Made by a program: the position numbers and the translations under genes. 64,000 nt of DNA from a virus, in the IMG/VR virus record IMGVR_UViG_3300049491_000357, positions 22,839-86,838 of that record; one strand, written 5' to 3'. The notes below the pieces were generated by a model, which saw only the letters and a program-made list of their open reading frames with translations, ran no database searches and was not told the DNA's origin. This document shows positions 27,334 through 37,146 of this stretch, in pieces; within the stretch, counting starts at the first letter, position 1; every line of letters starts with the position of its first letter.

Positions 27334-30300
27334 TCAAAGCTGTTGGAGTTTGAATTTGTCGTCTGTGATCTGCTGGATGAGCTTCGCTTGGGAAGCTTGG
27401 GCGTTAGCCAACTGCGTTTGCAACGAAGGGGAGGTGATGATCTGTGCTCCACCTTTTTGGGACTCAATGTCCTTTTGCAGTCGCTGGATCTCTGTGTTGG
27501 TGGCACCCAGTTCTTTCTCTGCCATTTTGATCTGGCCCTCTATTAGGGCTCGATCCGTGTTTTTCTTGAGATTGGTCCCGAAGTCTGACCACTGCTTAAC
27601 GAGGTCAGACTTCGCAGAGTTTGCTTGAGCCGCGAAGGCTGCCGGGTCCCCGACTGCCAACCGATTGGCTGGGTTGAAAGGGGGACTTAGTTCAGGGTCA
27701 GGGTTACCCGGTTGCCCGAATCGGACTTCCTCTGCGGAAGGAAATTTGATGTCCAGAGTTTCACCCCTGAGGGCTGACTCTAGTGCTTCATGGGGGGTAT
27801 CTAGGGCCTCATACAAACTGAAGAGGAACTGATCAATCTGGAGTAGAGCATTCTTCCCGCCAAAGGCTGCCCGGTATTGTTCGTCCGTAACGGGGGTACT
27901 CCCCCTGATGGCGTCCTGGATAAGCTGATTTCCTCCAATGACAGTTGGAGGAAGAACTCGTGCCGTCCCAGCTCCCCCAGGCAAGGTGCTGCTGTCAGGA
28001 GCTACACCGCCCATCGTATTTACGTTCAACGGTTTAAGCTGGTACCCAACATTCATGAAGGCCAAGTCGGACCGGCCTGAAAGACACGAACATTGTGAGT
28101 CTTGTTGCCCAGGGTCTCGTACAATGTTCAGTTCCGCGATCGTCAAGGCACGGCTTAGCTGACCAGCTTCCACCGAGAGGGGCATGCCTTTTTGCTCTGG
28201 GGAGCCGAGCGGAGCAGAGTCCACAAAGTTGGTGCCTGCCCCGATGAACGACTGTTGAATGGACCCAGCAGTTGGTTCGTTTTGCGTACCAGCTGTTTGA
28301 AGATCCTCAGGCTGAAGACGGGTGATGGCGTCAATGGGGTTGGCGTACGTCGTTGTGAGGGTAGTGATGCCCTGGGATTGGGCTGAAAGGCTTGCAAACA
28401 GGTCTCCCGCCAGAGCCACCTGAAGGTCTACCGAAGCCGCCTTGTTCTTCTGATTTGGGTCATACACAAGACGCCCATCACGAAGAGCCAAACCACGCCC
28501 ATATCGGAAGTGCCCTACAACCTCAAAGCCACGCTCGTCTGACACTGGGCGCAACATTCCGGTTGACCCACTGCCAAACAGATTTGCCGTAGTGGCACTC
28601 CCGTCGTACTGAACCGTGACGTTCTTGTTGGGGATGAACGTCACTTCTCCAAAAACCTTGCTTTGATCGTGGACGTAAATGAACACGCCAGCAGAGTTCA
28701 GCCCGTATTGGTACCGGTTGTTGAGTAGGCTATCTCGTGCCTTGTCCACCTCAGAGGCAACGTTCTTTTTTCCAATGTCCGCCTGAAGCTGTTGGAAAGC
28801 CTGTTTGGCTACAACTGGGGTGATCGTTTTCTTGATGTAGTTGCTGACGTTTTTCGCACTCTGCCCTGCGTTGGCCCCAAGTTGATCCTTGGGTGGCGCA
28901 AACGGGCGTGTGTAGATCATGTTGACGTTGGGGTACCCAACAACACGTCCAGTCTTAGGGTGCCGCAAAATCAGAGGGGCGTAAGGATTGTCCTTGGCGA
29001 AAGACTGGAGCTGATCAATCGTCGGAGGGGTGGTGGCCGCCAACCCAACGTTGACGGTAAACTTTCCGCTTTGGGCGAGTTGCCTAGACGTGTACTTGAA
29101 CGGGAGGAGGCTTGAAGGTGATGGAGTCGCCTTTTGATTGCTCTCAGCATTTTTTGTCCCAGGCTGAGGCTTTTTGGAAGCGGCCTCCTTCGCCGTGGGA
29201 CCCGTATAGCTGGTCATGTAGATACGCCCAATACCTCGGGGGGCCAAGAACTTTTGCCTCTTTGCCGTCAAGGTCAAAGTAGTCGTAGCTCTGCCGCCAA
29301 ACGCGAGATTGTGCGAGATCCCTTGGATGTACCAAATCTGATCAAGAGGGGCTACGTAGATAGGGAACCCCAACCGAAGCTCAGGACGCATCGGGATGGT
29401 GACTGTTGCTCTGTGCCGCTTCGAGTTGATGCGGTCTAGGATGTCCATCCCGTGGTAGAACATGAGCTGTGTGTCGCCCATGAACTCGGAGTTGAACGTG
29501 TGCGTTCGCCATCCGTACTTCCGAAGAAGATGGTAGTCCGTAACTGAGGTAAACGGCGTGACATCCTCTGGGAACCCATAGTCTACGTTGCCCCCAAACG
29601 AACCCTGCATCGTAAGCTGGGTGACTACCTCAGCCTCAGACTCCGAGAAGTCCCAGTTGATTACATCAATGTCCTGGATCCAGGACACCGGCTTGTTGGA
29701 GAGAATGTCTAGGTTGTAGAATGGGGGCTTAAAGACAATGTCCCCCGTCACATCCATGAAGAACTCGTACCCGATGGCCTCTTTTGCGGCGTTAGCAAGT
29801 TCCAACTTGGTCTGGAATTCGCTGGACCAAAAGTTGACCTGCCCTGCCTGGCTAAACTGAGTTCGAAACGCCACAACTGACTTGTCGGTCGGGTCAAACA
29901 CCATTTGACCGGCGTTAGGTCCTCCGTTGGCGTTACGAACCGCAGTAGAGGCAAAGGGCTTTGAGAACTCCCCTTTCTTCTGCTTATTGAACGACTCGTA
30001 GAGGGTATCCCCACGGACAGCAACGCCGTTCGTGCCGTACAGAAGTAGGTTCGAGCGGACACGAGAGAACCTTTGCTCCCAGTACGCCATGATGTCACCA
30101 AGAGCTTCAGTGAACACCTGTCGTTGACCGTTCTCTTTGACCAAGCTGACGAGCGATCCAGACCCTACAACAACGTCCCCGAATGCCTGTTGGGCACAAG
30201 ACCAAATCACATCGAACGGATTCATACCAAAGAACACGTTCCCGAAGATGTTTCGGCCTTCCTGCCCGGCTGCGGCTGTAAGGGCAGGGTTGACACTCAT

Positions 30301-30741
30301 CTTGCACAACTCCCACCACTTTAGGATGTCGTTGGCTTGGATACTTACTGTGTGCTCACCGTTGTCGTAGGAGTTACCCACCTCAGTGACAATACCCCAA
30401 AAGACCGGATAATATTGAGGGACACCTTCAACTAGGTAGAACCCTTTGGCAAAGACCTCAATCTCCATCATGGGAGAGATGAGGGGATTCCCTTCAAAGT
30501 AGAAGTCGTCCACGGAGTGTCGTGGGATCGCCATGCTGACCGAAGCCGATCCAGGAGCGGACTCAACTGAAAGGTCGATCGTGACGTTGGTGATGTAGGA
30601 GTTGAAGTCAAACTTACGTCGACAACTAGGGCAACCAATAACATCCGACTCCCCATTGATGTAGACAAGCACATCCGGCCCATGGACAATGGTTGGCCGA
30701 ATGTTCGGCTGGTATGTACCCTGAAAAGGTCCGCGAGGCAT
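27334..30741 (-). CDS. Baseplate hub protein, gp27/gpD-like (1135 aa)
   Basis: Early segments GPDVLVYINGESDVIGC, an Ig/barrel region SYITNVTIDLSVESAPG, then EIEVFAKGFY and QYYPVFWGIVTEVGNSY follow the hub order: strand, conserved FWGIVTEV, then ISIQANDILKWWE. Further on, ELRLGFPIYVAPLDQIWYI and ISHNLAFGGRATTTLTLT match the closing part of the gpD/gp27 barrel. There is an early CxxC at residues 37-40 (GCPSCRRKF). The C-terminal ~75 residues form a coiled coil (KMAEKELGATNTEIQRLQKD). Known hubs (T4 gp27) are about 390 aa, so this one is nearly three times larger. It is placed between the tube-like-domain genes and the spike, as expected. Confidence 0.85.
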   Translation of the reverse strand: MPRGPFQGTYQPNIRPTIVHGPDVLVYINGESDVIGCPSCRRKFDFNSYITNVTIDLSVESAPGSASVSMAIPRHSVDDFYFEGNPLISPMMEIEVFAKGFYLVEGVPQYYPVFWGIVTEVGNSYDNGEHTVSIQANDILKWWELCKMSVNPALTAAAGQEGRNIFGNVFFGMNPFDVIWSCAQQAFGDVVVGSGSLVSLVKENGQRQVFTEALGDIMAYWEQRFSRVRSNLLLYGTNGVAVRGDTLYESFNKQKKGEFSKPFASTAVRNANGGPNAGQMVFDPTDKSVVAFRTQFSQAGQVNFWSSEFQTKLELANAAKEAIGYEFFMDVTGDIVFKPPFYNLDILSNKPVSWIQDIDVINWDFSESEAEVVTQLTMQGSFGGNVDYGFPEDVTPFTSVTDYHLLRKYGWRTHTFNSEFMGDTQLMFYHGMDILDRINSKRHRATVTIPMRPELRLGFPIYVAPLDQIWYIQGISHNLAFGGRATTTLTLTAKRQKFLAPRGIGRIYMTSYTGPTAKEAASKKPQPGTKNAESNQKATPSPSSLLPFKYTSRQLAQSGKFTVNVGLAATTPPTIDQLQSFAKDNPYAPLILRHPKTGRVVGYPNVNMIYTRPFAPPKDQLGANAGQSAKNVSNYIKKTITPVVAKQAFQQLQADIGKKNVASEVDKARDSLLNNRYQYGLNSAGVFIYVHDQSKVFGEVTFIPNKNVTVQYDGSATTANLFGSGSTGMLRPVSDERGFEVVGHFRYGRGLALRDGRLVYDPNQKNKAASVDLQVALAGDLFASLSAQSQGITTLTTTYANPIDAITRLQPEDLQTAGTQNEPTAGSIQQSFIGAGTNFVDSAPLGSPEQKGMPLSVEAGQLSRALTIAELNIVRDPGQQDSQCSCLSGRSDLAFMNVGYQLKPLNVNTMGGVAPDSSTLPGGAGTARVLPPTVIGGNQLIQDAIRGSTPVTDEQYRAAFGGKNALLQIDQFLFSLYEALDTPHEALESALRGETLDIKFPSAEEVRFGQPGNPDPELSPPFNPANRLAVGDPAAFAAQANSAKSDLVKQWSDFGTNLKKNTDRALIEGQIKMAEKELGATNTEIQRLQKDIESQKGGAQIITSPSLQTQLANAQASQAKLIQQITDDKFKLQQL

Positions 30742-30744
30742 CAG

Positions 30745-32937
30745 TCATTTCCCAGGAGGGGCTTTGGGCCCAGAGGTTTTCGGCTTACCTAGAGTGGTGG
30801 AGATGAACTCGCCCTTCTCAGGTTGCTTGGATAGCCCAAAACTGGACTCCGTTTCTGCGGCGGCAAAAGGCGAAAATGGGGTCCCAGTCAGGTCTGTTTT
30901 CTCCAAGAGTTTCTGCCTGTACGCCAATTCCACATCAGAGAGCGGCCGAGAAGGAGTACCTGAAGCGCTAAGCGTCGCGGAGTCCGTTGGGATAGTATTT
31001 TGACCACGTTGGAAATTCGTCGCGAAGAGCGAAGAGGCCCCGTAGTTTTCTTTGGGGTCAGGGATTCGGTCTAGTTCGAACTTGGCTCGCACGGTGAAGG
31101 AGTAGTCATACTCCAACGAGAACGGTTTGTCGTCGGTCTCGTTGACATTTAGCGAGTCAAACGAACCGATGTACAACACGTTGTCGTAGTAGATGTACAC
31201 GGAGCCTACAAGGGCCAAATTGTTGGCTGTAGGGTCCTTACGGGCAAAGTCCTCCAACCAGATCGTTCCGTTGTTACGGTAGATCAAATAGAGGGAGAGG
31301 AAGTTTTGGTAGGAGGCAGAGAAGTTTCTCGCCATCCGGGTTAGCCCTGGGGACGTCCCAGAGGCCCCATTGGGAGACCCCCCGATGTCTAGGGAGAAGA
31401 ATCCGGCCAACTTACCAGATGCCGTCAACTTTGCCTGAGCCTCTCCCCAGTGCTCAACAAGGGGGCCAGGACCATTTCGACCGTAGCTACCGTCAGCTAT
31501 GATCTTCTCTTCCGATACTTTGAAGCTGGTTGGATTGACCAACATTCGTAGTGGGGGTGTACGACGCATCTGCTCAATGGCAATCTGAAGGGCCAAGATG
31601 TAGTCCTTCTGAGCACCCTGAAGCTGTTGCCCTAGCTCAGATAGGTTAAGGTCTCGGTCTGCTGCCTTATCGGCGTCCTTAGCTGCCTTGCTGGCCGCAT
31701 CTGACCCTTTCCCCGCCCATGACGTCGGAGAACCATTCGGGTCGACAGGTGGGGCCTGCACGCTCAAAGAACAGGCATCATTGTAGTACGAGTACTTGGT
31801 GAATCTGTTGGTGGAAGCGGTGTACGCCGCCTGATTTGTTTTTGGTGTGATACCCTGTTCAGTTATAAAGGCAGGGGGACTAGCCTTTCCAGAAAGGGCT
31901 GCCTTCGTCCACCCTACCCGATTTCGGTAGTCCACAGAGTACTCACGAAATGCACACGAATCTGGGGCATTGGTCGGAAGGCCACTAACATCCCACGAAG
32001 GGCCGCCCGCCTTCTTGACCCCCGCCGACGCCTCCTTCAACAGGGCTGGGAAAAGACCCTCCTTCGGGGACTTACTGGTTCCATGATAGTAGATCTCAAC
32101 GGACTCCCCGTAGTACCCGCCTTGGGCCAAAGACGTCATGTAACCCATGACGTCTCCCGACTGTGCCGCCGCCCTTGTGTTTGGGTTCCCGTATACGTGC
32201 CGGATCATTGCAACCGCCCCGGTGGCGGTACTTTCGTAGGTGTTGAAGTATGATCCGTTCTTATTCAAGAACGTACCAGGTTTGGCTTTAGGGTAGTTCC
32301 CAATGAATCCAGGGTTATTGTTTGGCCACGCCCCACTGGTCTCACGCATCGACTGTGCTGTGATGAAGAGCATTTCAGTGGGGGAAGGCTCGTGTCCAAA
32401 TACCTTCACGTAAGCATCATGGAAAATGTGATACATCTCACCAGGCGAGTGTTTGGTGATCACGGGCGGCCCCATGTCCTCACCCGTAGCTCCAGGTTGG
32501 ATTGGGATACCCGTTGTATTAGCCCCCCCAGAGGGCTGGATCTGGTACCCCGGTACGGTAACAATGTACCCCGCAGAGGCGGAGGATGCTGCGGATACCC
32601 CACTATTTTGAGGAAGCGGTTCTGAGACATCTACGTTCTGAGCAAGGCCGTTCCTGTTGGCAACGGTAGCTGAACGGTCCAGTAGTCTCCCCGTAACATT
32701 GGCCGAAGGCGGCAAAAGACCAATGATGAATAGCTTAGTATCCCGTGAGCTTCGACGGGGTACGTCAGTCAGGGGGATGAACTGGCTCGCCAGAGAGTCA
32801 GACTCTGCATTCCAGTTCGCACGCTGGAATGTCAGCAGGTCGTATAGTTCCGGAGGAAAGAAATCAGCAAGCCCCTCGATCTGTTCGTAGGTTCGAGCGG
32901 AAGGGGGTGCTGGGGAGGGGGCTGTGTTGTCAGCCAC
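30745..32937 (-). CDS. Tail protein with lysozyme-like domain and a CIS-tube-like C-terminal domain
   Basis: Residues about 160-310 look like a lysozyme superfamily domain: PSPTEMLFITAQSMRETSG with a candidate catalytic Glu at 199, then NNNPGFIGNYP, and later TGAVAMIRHVYGNP; the E...NNNPG-IGN arrangement is typical of phage muramidases. Residues about 450-640 begin LRMLVNPTSFKVSEEK and end FDSLNVNETDDKPFSLEYDY, the layout I associate with contractile-injection-system tube-initiator (CIS_tube-type) proteins. The next gene repeats this second domain. The protein is therefore likely to sit at the tube base and to cut peptidoglycan during infection. Linkers are Ala/Gly/Pro-rich. The enzymatic claim rests on one Glu and motif shape. 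Confidence 0.8.
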   Translation of the reverse strand: MADNTAPSPAPPSARTYEQIEGLADFFPPELYDLLTFQRANWNAESDSLASQFIPLTDVPRRSSRDTKLFIIGLLPPSANVTGRLLDRSATVANRNGLAQNVDVSEPLPQNSGVSAASSASAGYIVTVPGYQIQPSGGANTTGIPIQPGATGEDMGPPVITKHSPGEMYHIFHDAYVKVFGHEPSPTEMLFITAQSMRETSGAWPNNNPGFIGNYPKAKPGTFLNKNGSYFNTYESTATGAVAMIRHVYGNPNTRAAAQSGDVMGYMTSLAQGGYYGESVEIYYHGTSKSPKEGLFPALLKEASAGVKKAGGPSWDVSGLPTNAPDSCAFREYSVDYRNRVGWTKAALSGKASPPAFITEQGITPKTNQAAYTASTNRFTKYSYYNDACSLSVQAPPVDPNGSPTSWAGKGSDAASKAAKDADKAADRDLNLSELGQQLQGAQKDYILALQIAIEQMRRTPPLRMLVNPTSFKVSEEKIIADGSYGRNGPGPLVEHWGEAQAKLTASGKLAGFFSLDIGGSPNGASGTSPGLTRMARNFSASYQNFLSLYLIYRNNGTIWLEDFARKDPTANNLALVGSVYIYYDNVLYIGSFDSLNVNETDDKPFSLEYDYSFTVRAKFELDRIPDPKENYGASSLFATNFQRGQNTIPTDSATLSASGTPSRPLSDVELAYRQKLLEKTDLTGTPFSPFAAAETESSFGLSKQPEKGEFISTTLGKPKTSGPKAPPGK

Positions 32938-33724
32938 TTCTCGTTCCTCCCGTTGAAGCGTTGGCTACGCCGATAGTTGGACCCGCCGCCCCAGATCCAG
33001 TAGCGGACACAGGTACAGCTCCGTTGGGGTTTGTCCTGAGTGCGTTTTGCGTTTGAAACTGTGGGACTTGGATACCAGTAGGCACAAAGCTCCGACGGAC
33101 CCCCTGCACATTCGCCTGATCCCTGGGGACTACCTGTCCAGGGATCTTCACCAACGTCTGTTTGACCTTGAAGCTCCAAGACAACTTGAAAGCGAACGGG
33201 CTCTCTTCCGTCTCCTCGTAGTCGAACGAACGGAAGTACCCAAGGAACGTTCCCCGATCGTACATCAGCATCACATTGCCCTGGAGGACGATATTCCCGA
33301 ACGGGTCGTATACGCTACCGTTATTGTGGAACACGTCATAGAGATCACGGAACCGATCCCAGGCAATCGTTCGTTGGCGCAACACAGAGGTCACCCCTGT
33401 GTAGATGTTCATAAACGCCCCTGTGGACCCATCCGCCGAGATCTCAGATAGGTCGTCGGGCCAATGCTGTTCGACGAAGCCACCACGCGTCTGAAATCGC
33501 TCAATCTTCTTGGTGTGAGTCTCTGAAAGAGACGAGGGGTTGACATGCATCACAAGAGCATGCGGAAGAAGAGCTTTGGTGCCGTCGAATGGACTGGTGA
33601 TCTGGAACGCCATCGGGATGGGGCCCCGACGAGCCTCAGCCCCATGCTGGTACCTTGGAGGACCAGGAGCATCCAACCGAGGACTGTTGGGGTTAGGCGA
33701 ACGGATAATAGGAGTTCCAGCCAT
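32930..33724 (-). CDS. CIS-tube-like tail protein (264 aa)
   Basis: The key segments are ALVMHVNPSSLSETHTKKIE (residues 56-75), FVEQHWPDDLSEISADGSTG, then FRDLYDVFHNNGSVYDPFG, FLGYFRSFDYEETEESPFAF and LSWSFKVKQT. These parallel the C-terminal half of the gene just downstream: NPTS, LVEHWGEAQAKLTASG, YLIYRNNGTIWL, FDSLNVNETDDKPFSLEY. It is thus a paralogue of that domain and a candidate tube-initiator or baseplate cap protein. The start is the ATG at 33724, directly after the expected tape-measure end, without a strong Shine-Dalgarno. The next gene overlaps by 8 nt. Confidence 0.85.
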   Translation of the reverse strand: MAGTPIIRSPNPNSPRLDAPGPPRYQHGAEARRGPIPMAFQITSPFDGTKALLPHALVMHVNPSSLSETHTKKIERFQTRGGFVEQHWPDDLSEISADGSTGAFMNIYTGVTSVLRQRTIAWDRFRDLYDVFHNNGSVYDPFGNIVLQGNVMLMYDRGTFLGYFRSFDYEETEESPFAFKLSWSFKVKQTLVKIPGQVVPRDQANVQGVRRSFVPTGIQVPQFQTQNALRTNPNGAVPVSATGSGAAGPTIGVANASTGGTRSG

Positions 33725-36700
33725 GGGTCTAATCTGTTCTTCATGGCAGCCATGTGCTCAACCACGACATTTTGAGCTGTGGCTTCGACGAACTGCTTAA
33801 GATCCCCCTTCAAGGACAACTCCACTCGCACCTGACCACCTCCGCCCCCTCCTCCTCCGGCGGGAACGATACGTTCCCCCTTGCCAATGGACGTAAGACC
33901 CTCCCCTGGGGCAGGACTGATCTTAGCCAAACCTCCAGCCACAGACGATACCATACCTCCAGCTGCGTTGGCTTTAATGCCATACTCATCCTCATGTTTG
34001 CCCGCATACTCCCCAGCAAACTTCATAGCAGACTTGGGATCACTGACCCCACCTTCAGCGAAGTCATCCTTCCACCCCTTCACCTTGTCTGAGAAGGCGA
34101 GCATGGCGAATTCAAAGAGAGCCACTCGAAGAGAGTTGAGGGTTGATTCCTCAATCATCTTCGCCATTTGATTCTCCATGAAGGACTTGTTCAGTTTGAT
34201 GCCCTTGTTCTTGAGGACGTTCTCAATCTCACCCAAAGTCCCCAGGGTTGCCTCCTGTGCTTCCACCCCAGTTTCCATGACTCCAGTCTGAGTTTCAGGA
34301 GCAGCGGTGCCTCCAAATGTGGCTTTGATGGCATCTTCGACATGAGTGTCGTGGGTGTATGCTGTAGAGTTTGTGGTTAGCGCCTTCCCAGCCTCTTCTG
34401 TGTTGGGGAGTGCCTTTGCAACACCATCTCCAACAGCGGCTGACTGTTCCTCTTTGGTGAGAGCAGAGGGGCCGCCCACTTTTGCTGTATCCCCCAATAG
34501 CTTAACAAGGTCTGTGGGCATCATTCCACCAAGAGCGGACTCACGCGCTTTGGCTCGATCACCCCCAAAGTCAGAATCAATGTCTCCCTCCCCATAACGA
34601 TCTTCAAGAGTCTTCTGAACCAATGCTTGTTTCTGATCTAGGGCGTCAGCTTCTTTCCTCAACGCATCGCTTTTGGCTTTAGCTCTAGCTGCTTCAGGCC
34701 CAGTAGCCCCATATGCCTCTCGATCAACATCCTCAGCCTCAGCTCGTTTGGATGCCCCAGCTTCCCCCTTCGCCATCTTAGATAGCTTCTCAACCTCCTT
34801 GAAAGCATCCGTTTGCTTCAGCGCTTTATTTTGATCCCGCCAATCCTTGTTATCTTTAACGGCAGCAAGGATTGCAGGATCTTTTGTCTTTTGAGCCTCC
34901 ATTTTTGTCTTAGAGGAAGAACTGGCCCCAGGCAATCCGGTAAGAGTTTCCCAGATACCAATGATCGCTTCGTAGAAGGTGTGCATCATCCAGTCGATGA
35001 ACACCTGAAGTTGCTCCATGATACTCTGGACCCGAGTGCCCATTCGCTTGTTAGCTTCCTCCTGGGCATCTTTCCCGTCGGCTGTATCTTTTGTGGCTTG
35101 GTCCATGGTGTCGTAGATCTTGGTCCAAGAAGCATCCTTCGCTTCTTGTGCCGACATCTTCCCCCGTTTGACCAACTCCTCTCGTTGCTCCGCAATCTGC
35201 TCTGCCATATTTTGGTATAGCTGACGCGTTTCATCATCTAGTCCAGCCAAGGAGTCACCGGCTATACTACCCAAATGTCCCTCATCGCTACCAAAACGTG
35301 TAGTTTCGGCATACTTGTGTTCAGCCGCAGCCACCACGCTAACTTTGGAGAGTGCTCTGGCATTTCCTACCAAACCCCCCTTAGCCATTCTCTTCTCGGC
35401 GTTCAGGCTGGAGACGGCCTCCTTCAGGGTGCCTACCTTTGACTTATCCCCTGACTCAGCGACCTTTTTGATCATATCTCGAACAGCGTCTTTACCCGCC
35501 GGGCCAGCTTCAAGAGCCTTCTTGACATCCTGGACAGTGCCCCCACCAGCATCTGCAATAGCCTTCGCGATGGAGCTGTTTTTTGATGCAATGTCCTCCG
35601 CAACAAGTTTGGCAGTCTTGGCAGGCCCTGCGAGTAGGGAGGACTTGACCTTGTCTTGGAAGCTAGCTCCCTTGTATGCATTCATAGCGGACTGCATGAA
35701 TTTCTGAGCATTTCGTGGGCTCATCACCTTACCAAGCTTACCCAAAAGCTTGACCGCATCTTCAAGACGAGTGTTGTATAGACTAAGGTCAGCGGACACT
35801 CCTCGGATCATGGCGTAAAACTTATTGCTGGCGATCCCAGAATCTTCAGCACTTCTCGTAATCATGCGAAACGAATCAACCGTCTGACCGAGACTTTGCC
35901 CCAGCTCAGTCATCATCTCAGCCTGGAAGCCCGTAACCTCCTGCAAAGAGATACCCATCGAGCGGGAGTATGCCACCGCTGCTTGAGTCACTGAGCCAAA
36001 ATCCTTAGAAAACGCAGCGGACTTCTGGTTTAGTTGCCCAAACTGCTGCTCCAACGCCGTAAGCTGCACACCTTCCGCCTGAAGACTAGAAAGCACTTCT
36101 TTATGAGTGTCCGCAGAGATCCCCCAATCCAAGTTATTGGACGCATTGTAAGCTGACTCACGGATGTTTCTCAGTGAGTCATCCATCTTACTCAAGCCTT
36201 CCTCAACATTACCCATCGATCCCGAAAACCACTGAGCTGTTCCAGCAGAAGCCAAGATGTCCTTGTTGAACTCTTTGACCATGGCCTCGGCGTCAACGAA
36301 CATCTTCACGAGCCCGAAGATCGAACCCCCCAAAGTGCCCAGAAGTGGCCCGAGTTTGGATACGGTTGAAATGACCGGCCCCATCTTGCCTGCGATTGCC
36401 CCAAGCCCCTTAAGGGCTGCCCCCATCGCTGCTTCAGGTCCCCCACCCTTTGCTTGAAGTGCAGCACCCTTGGCGGACAACGACCCACCAACCTTGCTCA
36501 GCTTCCCACCAAGGTGTCCCCCGGCTGCCTTGAGGCCCCTGCCAGCAAGCTTAGCAAAGCTCTTCCCCGCCCCTTCAACATCCTTGTGCAACAAGGCTGA
36601 AAGCGGTTCAGCCAGCTCCTTACCAGCCTCAAGAGCGGCCTTCGTGAGTTCATTGCCACTGAACTCGAACTTCAGGTCATTGACCTTGTCGGAGAGGTCT

Positions 36701-37146
36701 TCAGCCTTTCTTTGGATAGACTCGAAACTCTTTTGAGCTGCTTCAGTTCGCTTTTTATACGCCTCGACAGCCTTCTTCGACTCATCCAACGCAACTTGAT
36801 GGGTTGCCTTCTCTGCCTCAGACAGCTTCTCAAAGTCTCTCGTCTGTTGGCGAAGGAGCTTCGACTTCTCCTTGAACAGACTCTCCTCTTGCTTGTATGC
36901 TTTTCGAGAAACAAGGAGCTGTGCGTTGTACAGCTTCAGAGACTTCTCGGCCTTCTTGACAAGTTTAGGAACCTTGTTGAAGCCGTCAGACATCTTGGAC
37001 AAGAAGCCGCCAATAGCCCCCTGGCCCTCTTTTTGTGCCCTCTTGGCACTCTTTTCCATGTCGTGAAACGACTTCTCATACGACCGACGAAACTTGTCGG
37101 CCTTCATCTCTACGCTTAGAGATAGCGTAATGTCTTCGGTAGCCAT
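33550..37146 (-). CDS. Tape measure protein (about 1198 aa, anomalous 3' end)
   Basis: The N-terminal 200 residues are coiled coil rich in Lys/Glu/Ala (KLVKKAEKSLKLYNAQLLVS). A hydrophobic stretch around 270-300 (GPLLGTLGGSIFGLVKMF) could be the membrane-active part, then helical and Ala/Lys/Glu-rich blocks follow. The C-terminus carries the phrase PAPGEGLTSIGKGERIVPAG, a Gly run, and VRVELSLKGDLKQFVEATAQ, which is typical of tape-measure C-termini. The frame then continues 58 codons into the 32930-33724 gene with a sequence that looks like out-of-frame translation. A TAG one base out of frame at 33729-33731 may be the original stop. The start is ATG 37146 sharing one base with the previous stop; GTG 37149 is also possible. 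Confidence 0.9.
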   Translation of the reverse strand: MATEDITLSLSVEMKADKFRRSYEKSFHDMEKSAKRAQKEGQGAIGGFLSKMSDGFNKVPKLVKKAEKSLKLYNAQLLVSRKAYKQEESLFKEKSKLLRQQTRDFEKLSEAEKATHQVALDESKKAVEAYKKRTEAAQKSFESIQRKAEDLSDKVNDLKFEFSGNELTKAALEAGKELAEPLSALLHKDVEGAGKSFAKLAGRGLKAAGGHLGGKLSKVGGSLSAKGAALQAKGGGPEAAMGAALKGLGAIAGKMGPVISTVSKLGPLLGTLGGSIFGLVKMFVDAEAMVKEFNKDILASAGTAQWFSGSMGNVEEGLSKMDDSLRNIRESAYNASNNLDWGISADTHKEVLSSLQAEGVQLTALEQQFGQLNQKSAAFSKDFGSVTQAAVAYSRSMGISLQEVTGFQAEMMTELGQSLGQTVDSFRMITRSAEDSGIASNKFYAMIRGVSADLSLYNTRLEDAVKLLGKLGKVMSPRNAQKFMQSAMNAYKGASFQDKVKSSLLAGPAKTAKLVAEDIASKNSSIAKAIADAGGGTVQDVKKALEAGPAGKDAVRDMIKKVAESGDKSKVGTLKEAVSSLNAEKRMAKGGLVGNARALSKVSVVAAAEHKYAETTRFGSDEGHLGSIAGDSLAGLDDETRQLYQNMAEQIAEQREELVKRGKMSAQEAKDASWTKIYDTMDQATKDTADGKDAQEEANKRMGTRVQSIMEQLQVFIDWMMHTFYEAIIGIWETLTGLPGASSSSKTKMEAQKTKDPAILAAVKDNKDWRDQNKALKQTDAFKEVEKLSKMAKGEAGASKRAEAEDVDREAYGATGPEAARAKAKSDALRKEADALDQKQALVQKTLEDRYGEGDIDSDFGGDRAKARESALGGMMPTDLVKLLGDTAKVGGPSALTKEEQSAAVGDGVAKALPNTEEAGKALTTNSTAYTHDTHVEDAIKATFGGTAAPETQTGVMETGVEAQEATLGTLGEIENVLKNKGIKLNKSFMENQMAKMIEESTLNSLRVALFEFAMLAFSDKVKGWKDDFAEGGVSDPKSAMKFAGEYAGKHEDEYGIKANAAGGMVSSVAGGLAKISPAPGEGLTSIGKGERIVPAGGGGGGGGQVRVELSLKGDLKQFVEATAQNVVVEHMAAMKNRLDPWLELLLSVRLTPTVLGWMLLVLQGTSMGLRLVGAPSRWRSRSPVHSTAPKLFFRMLL

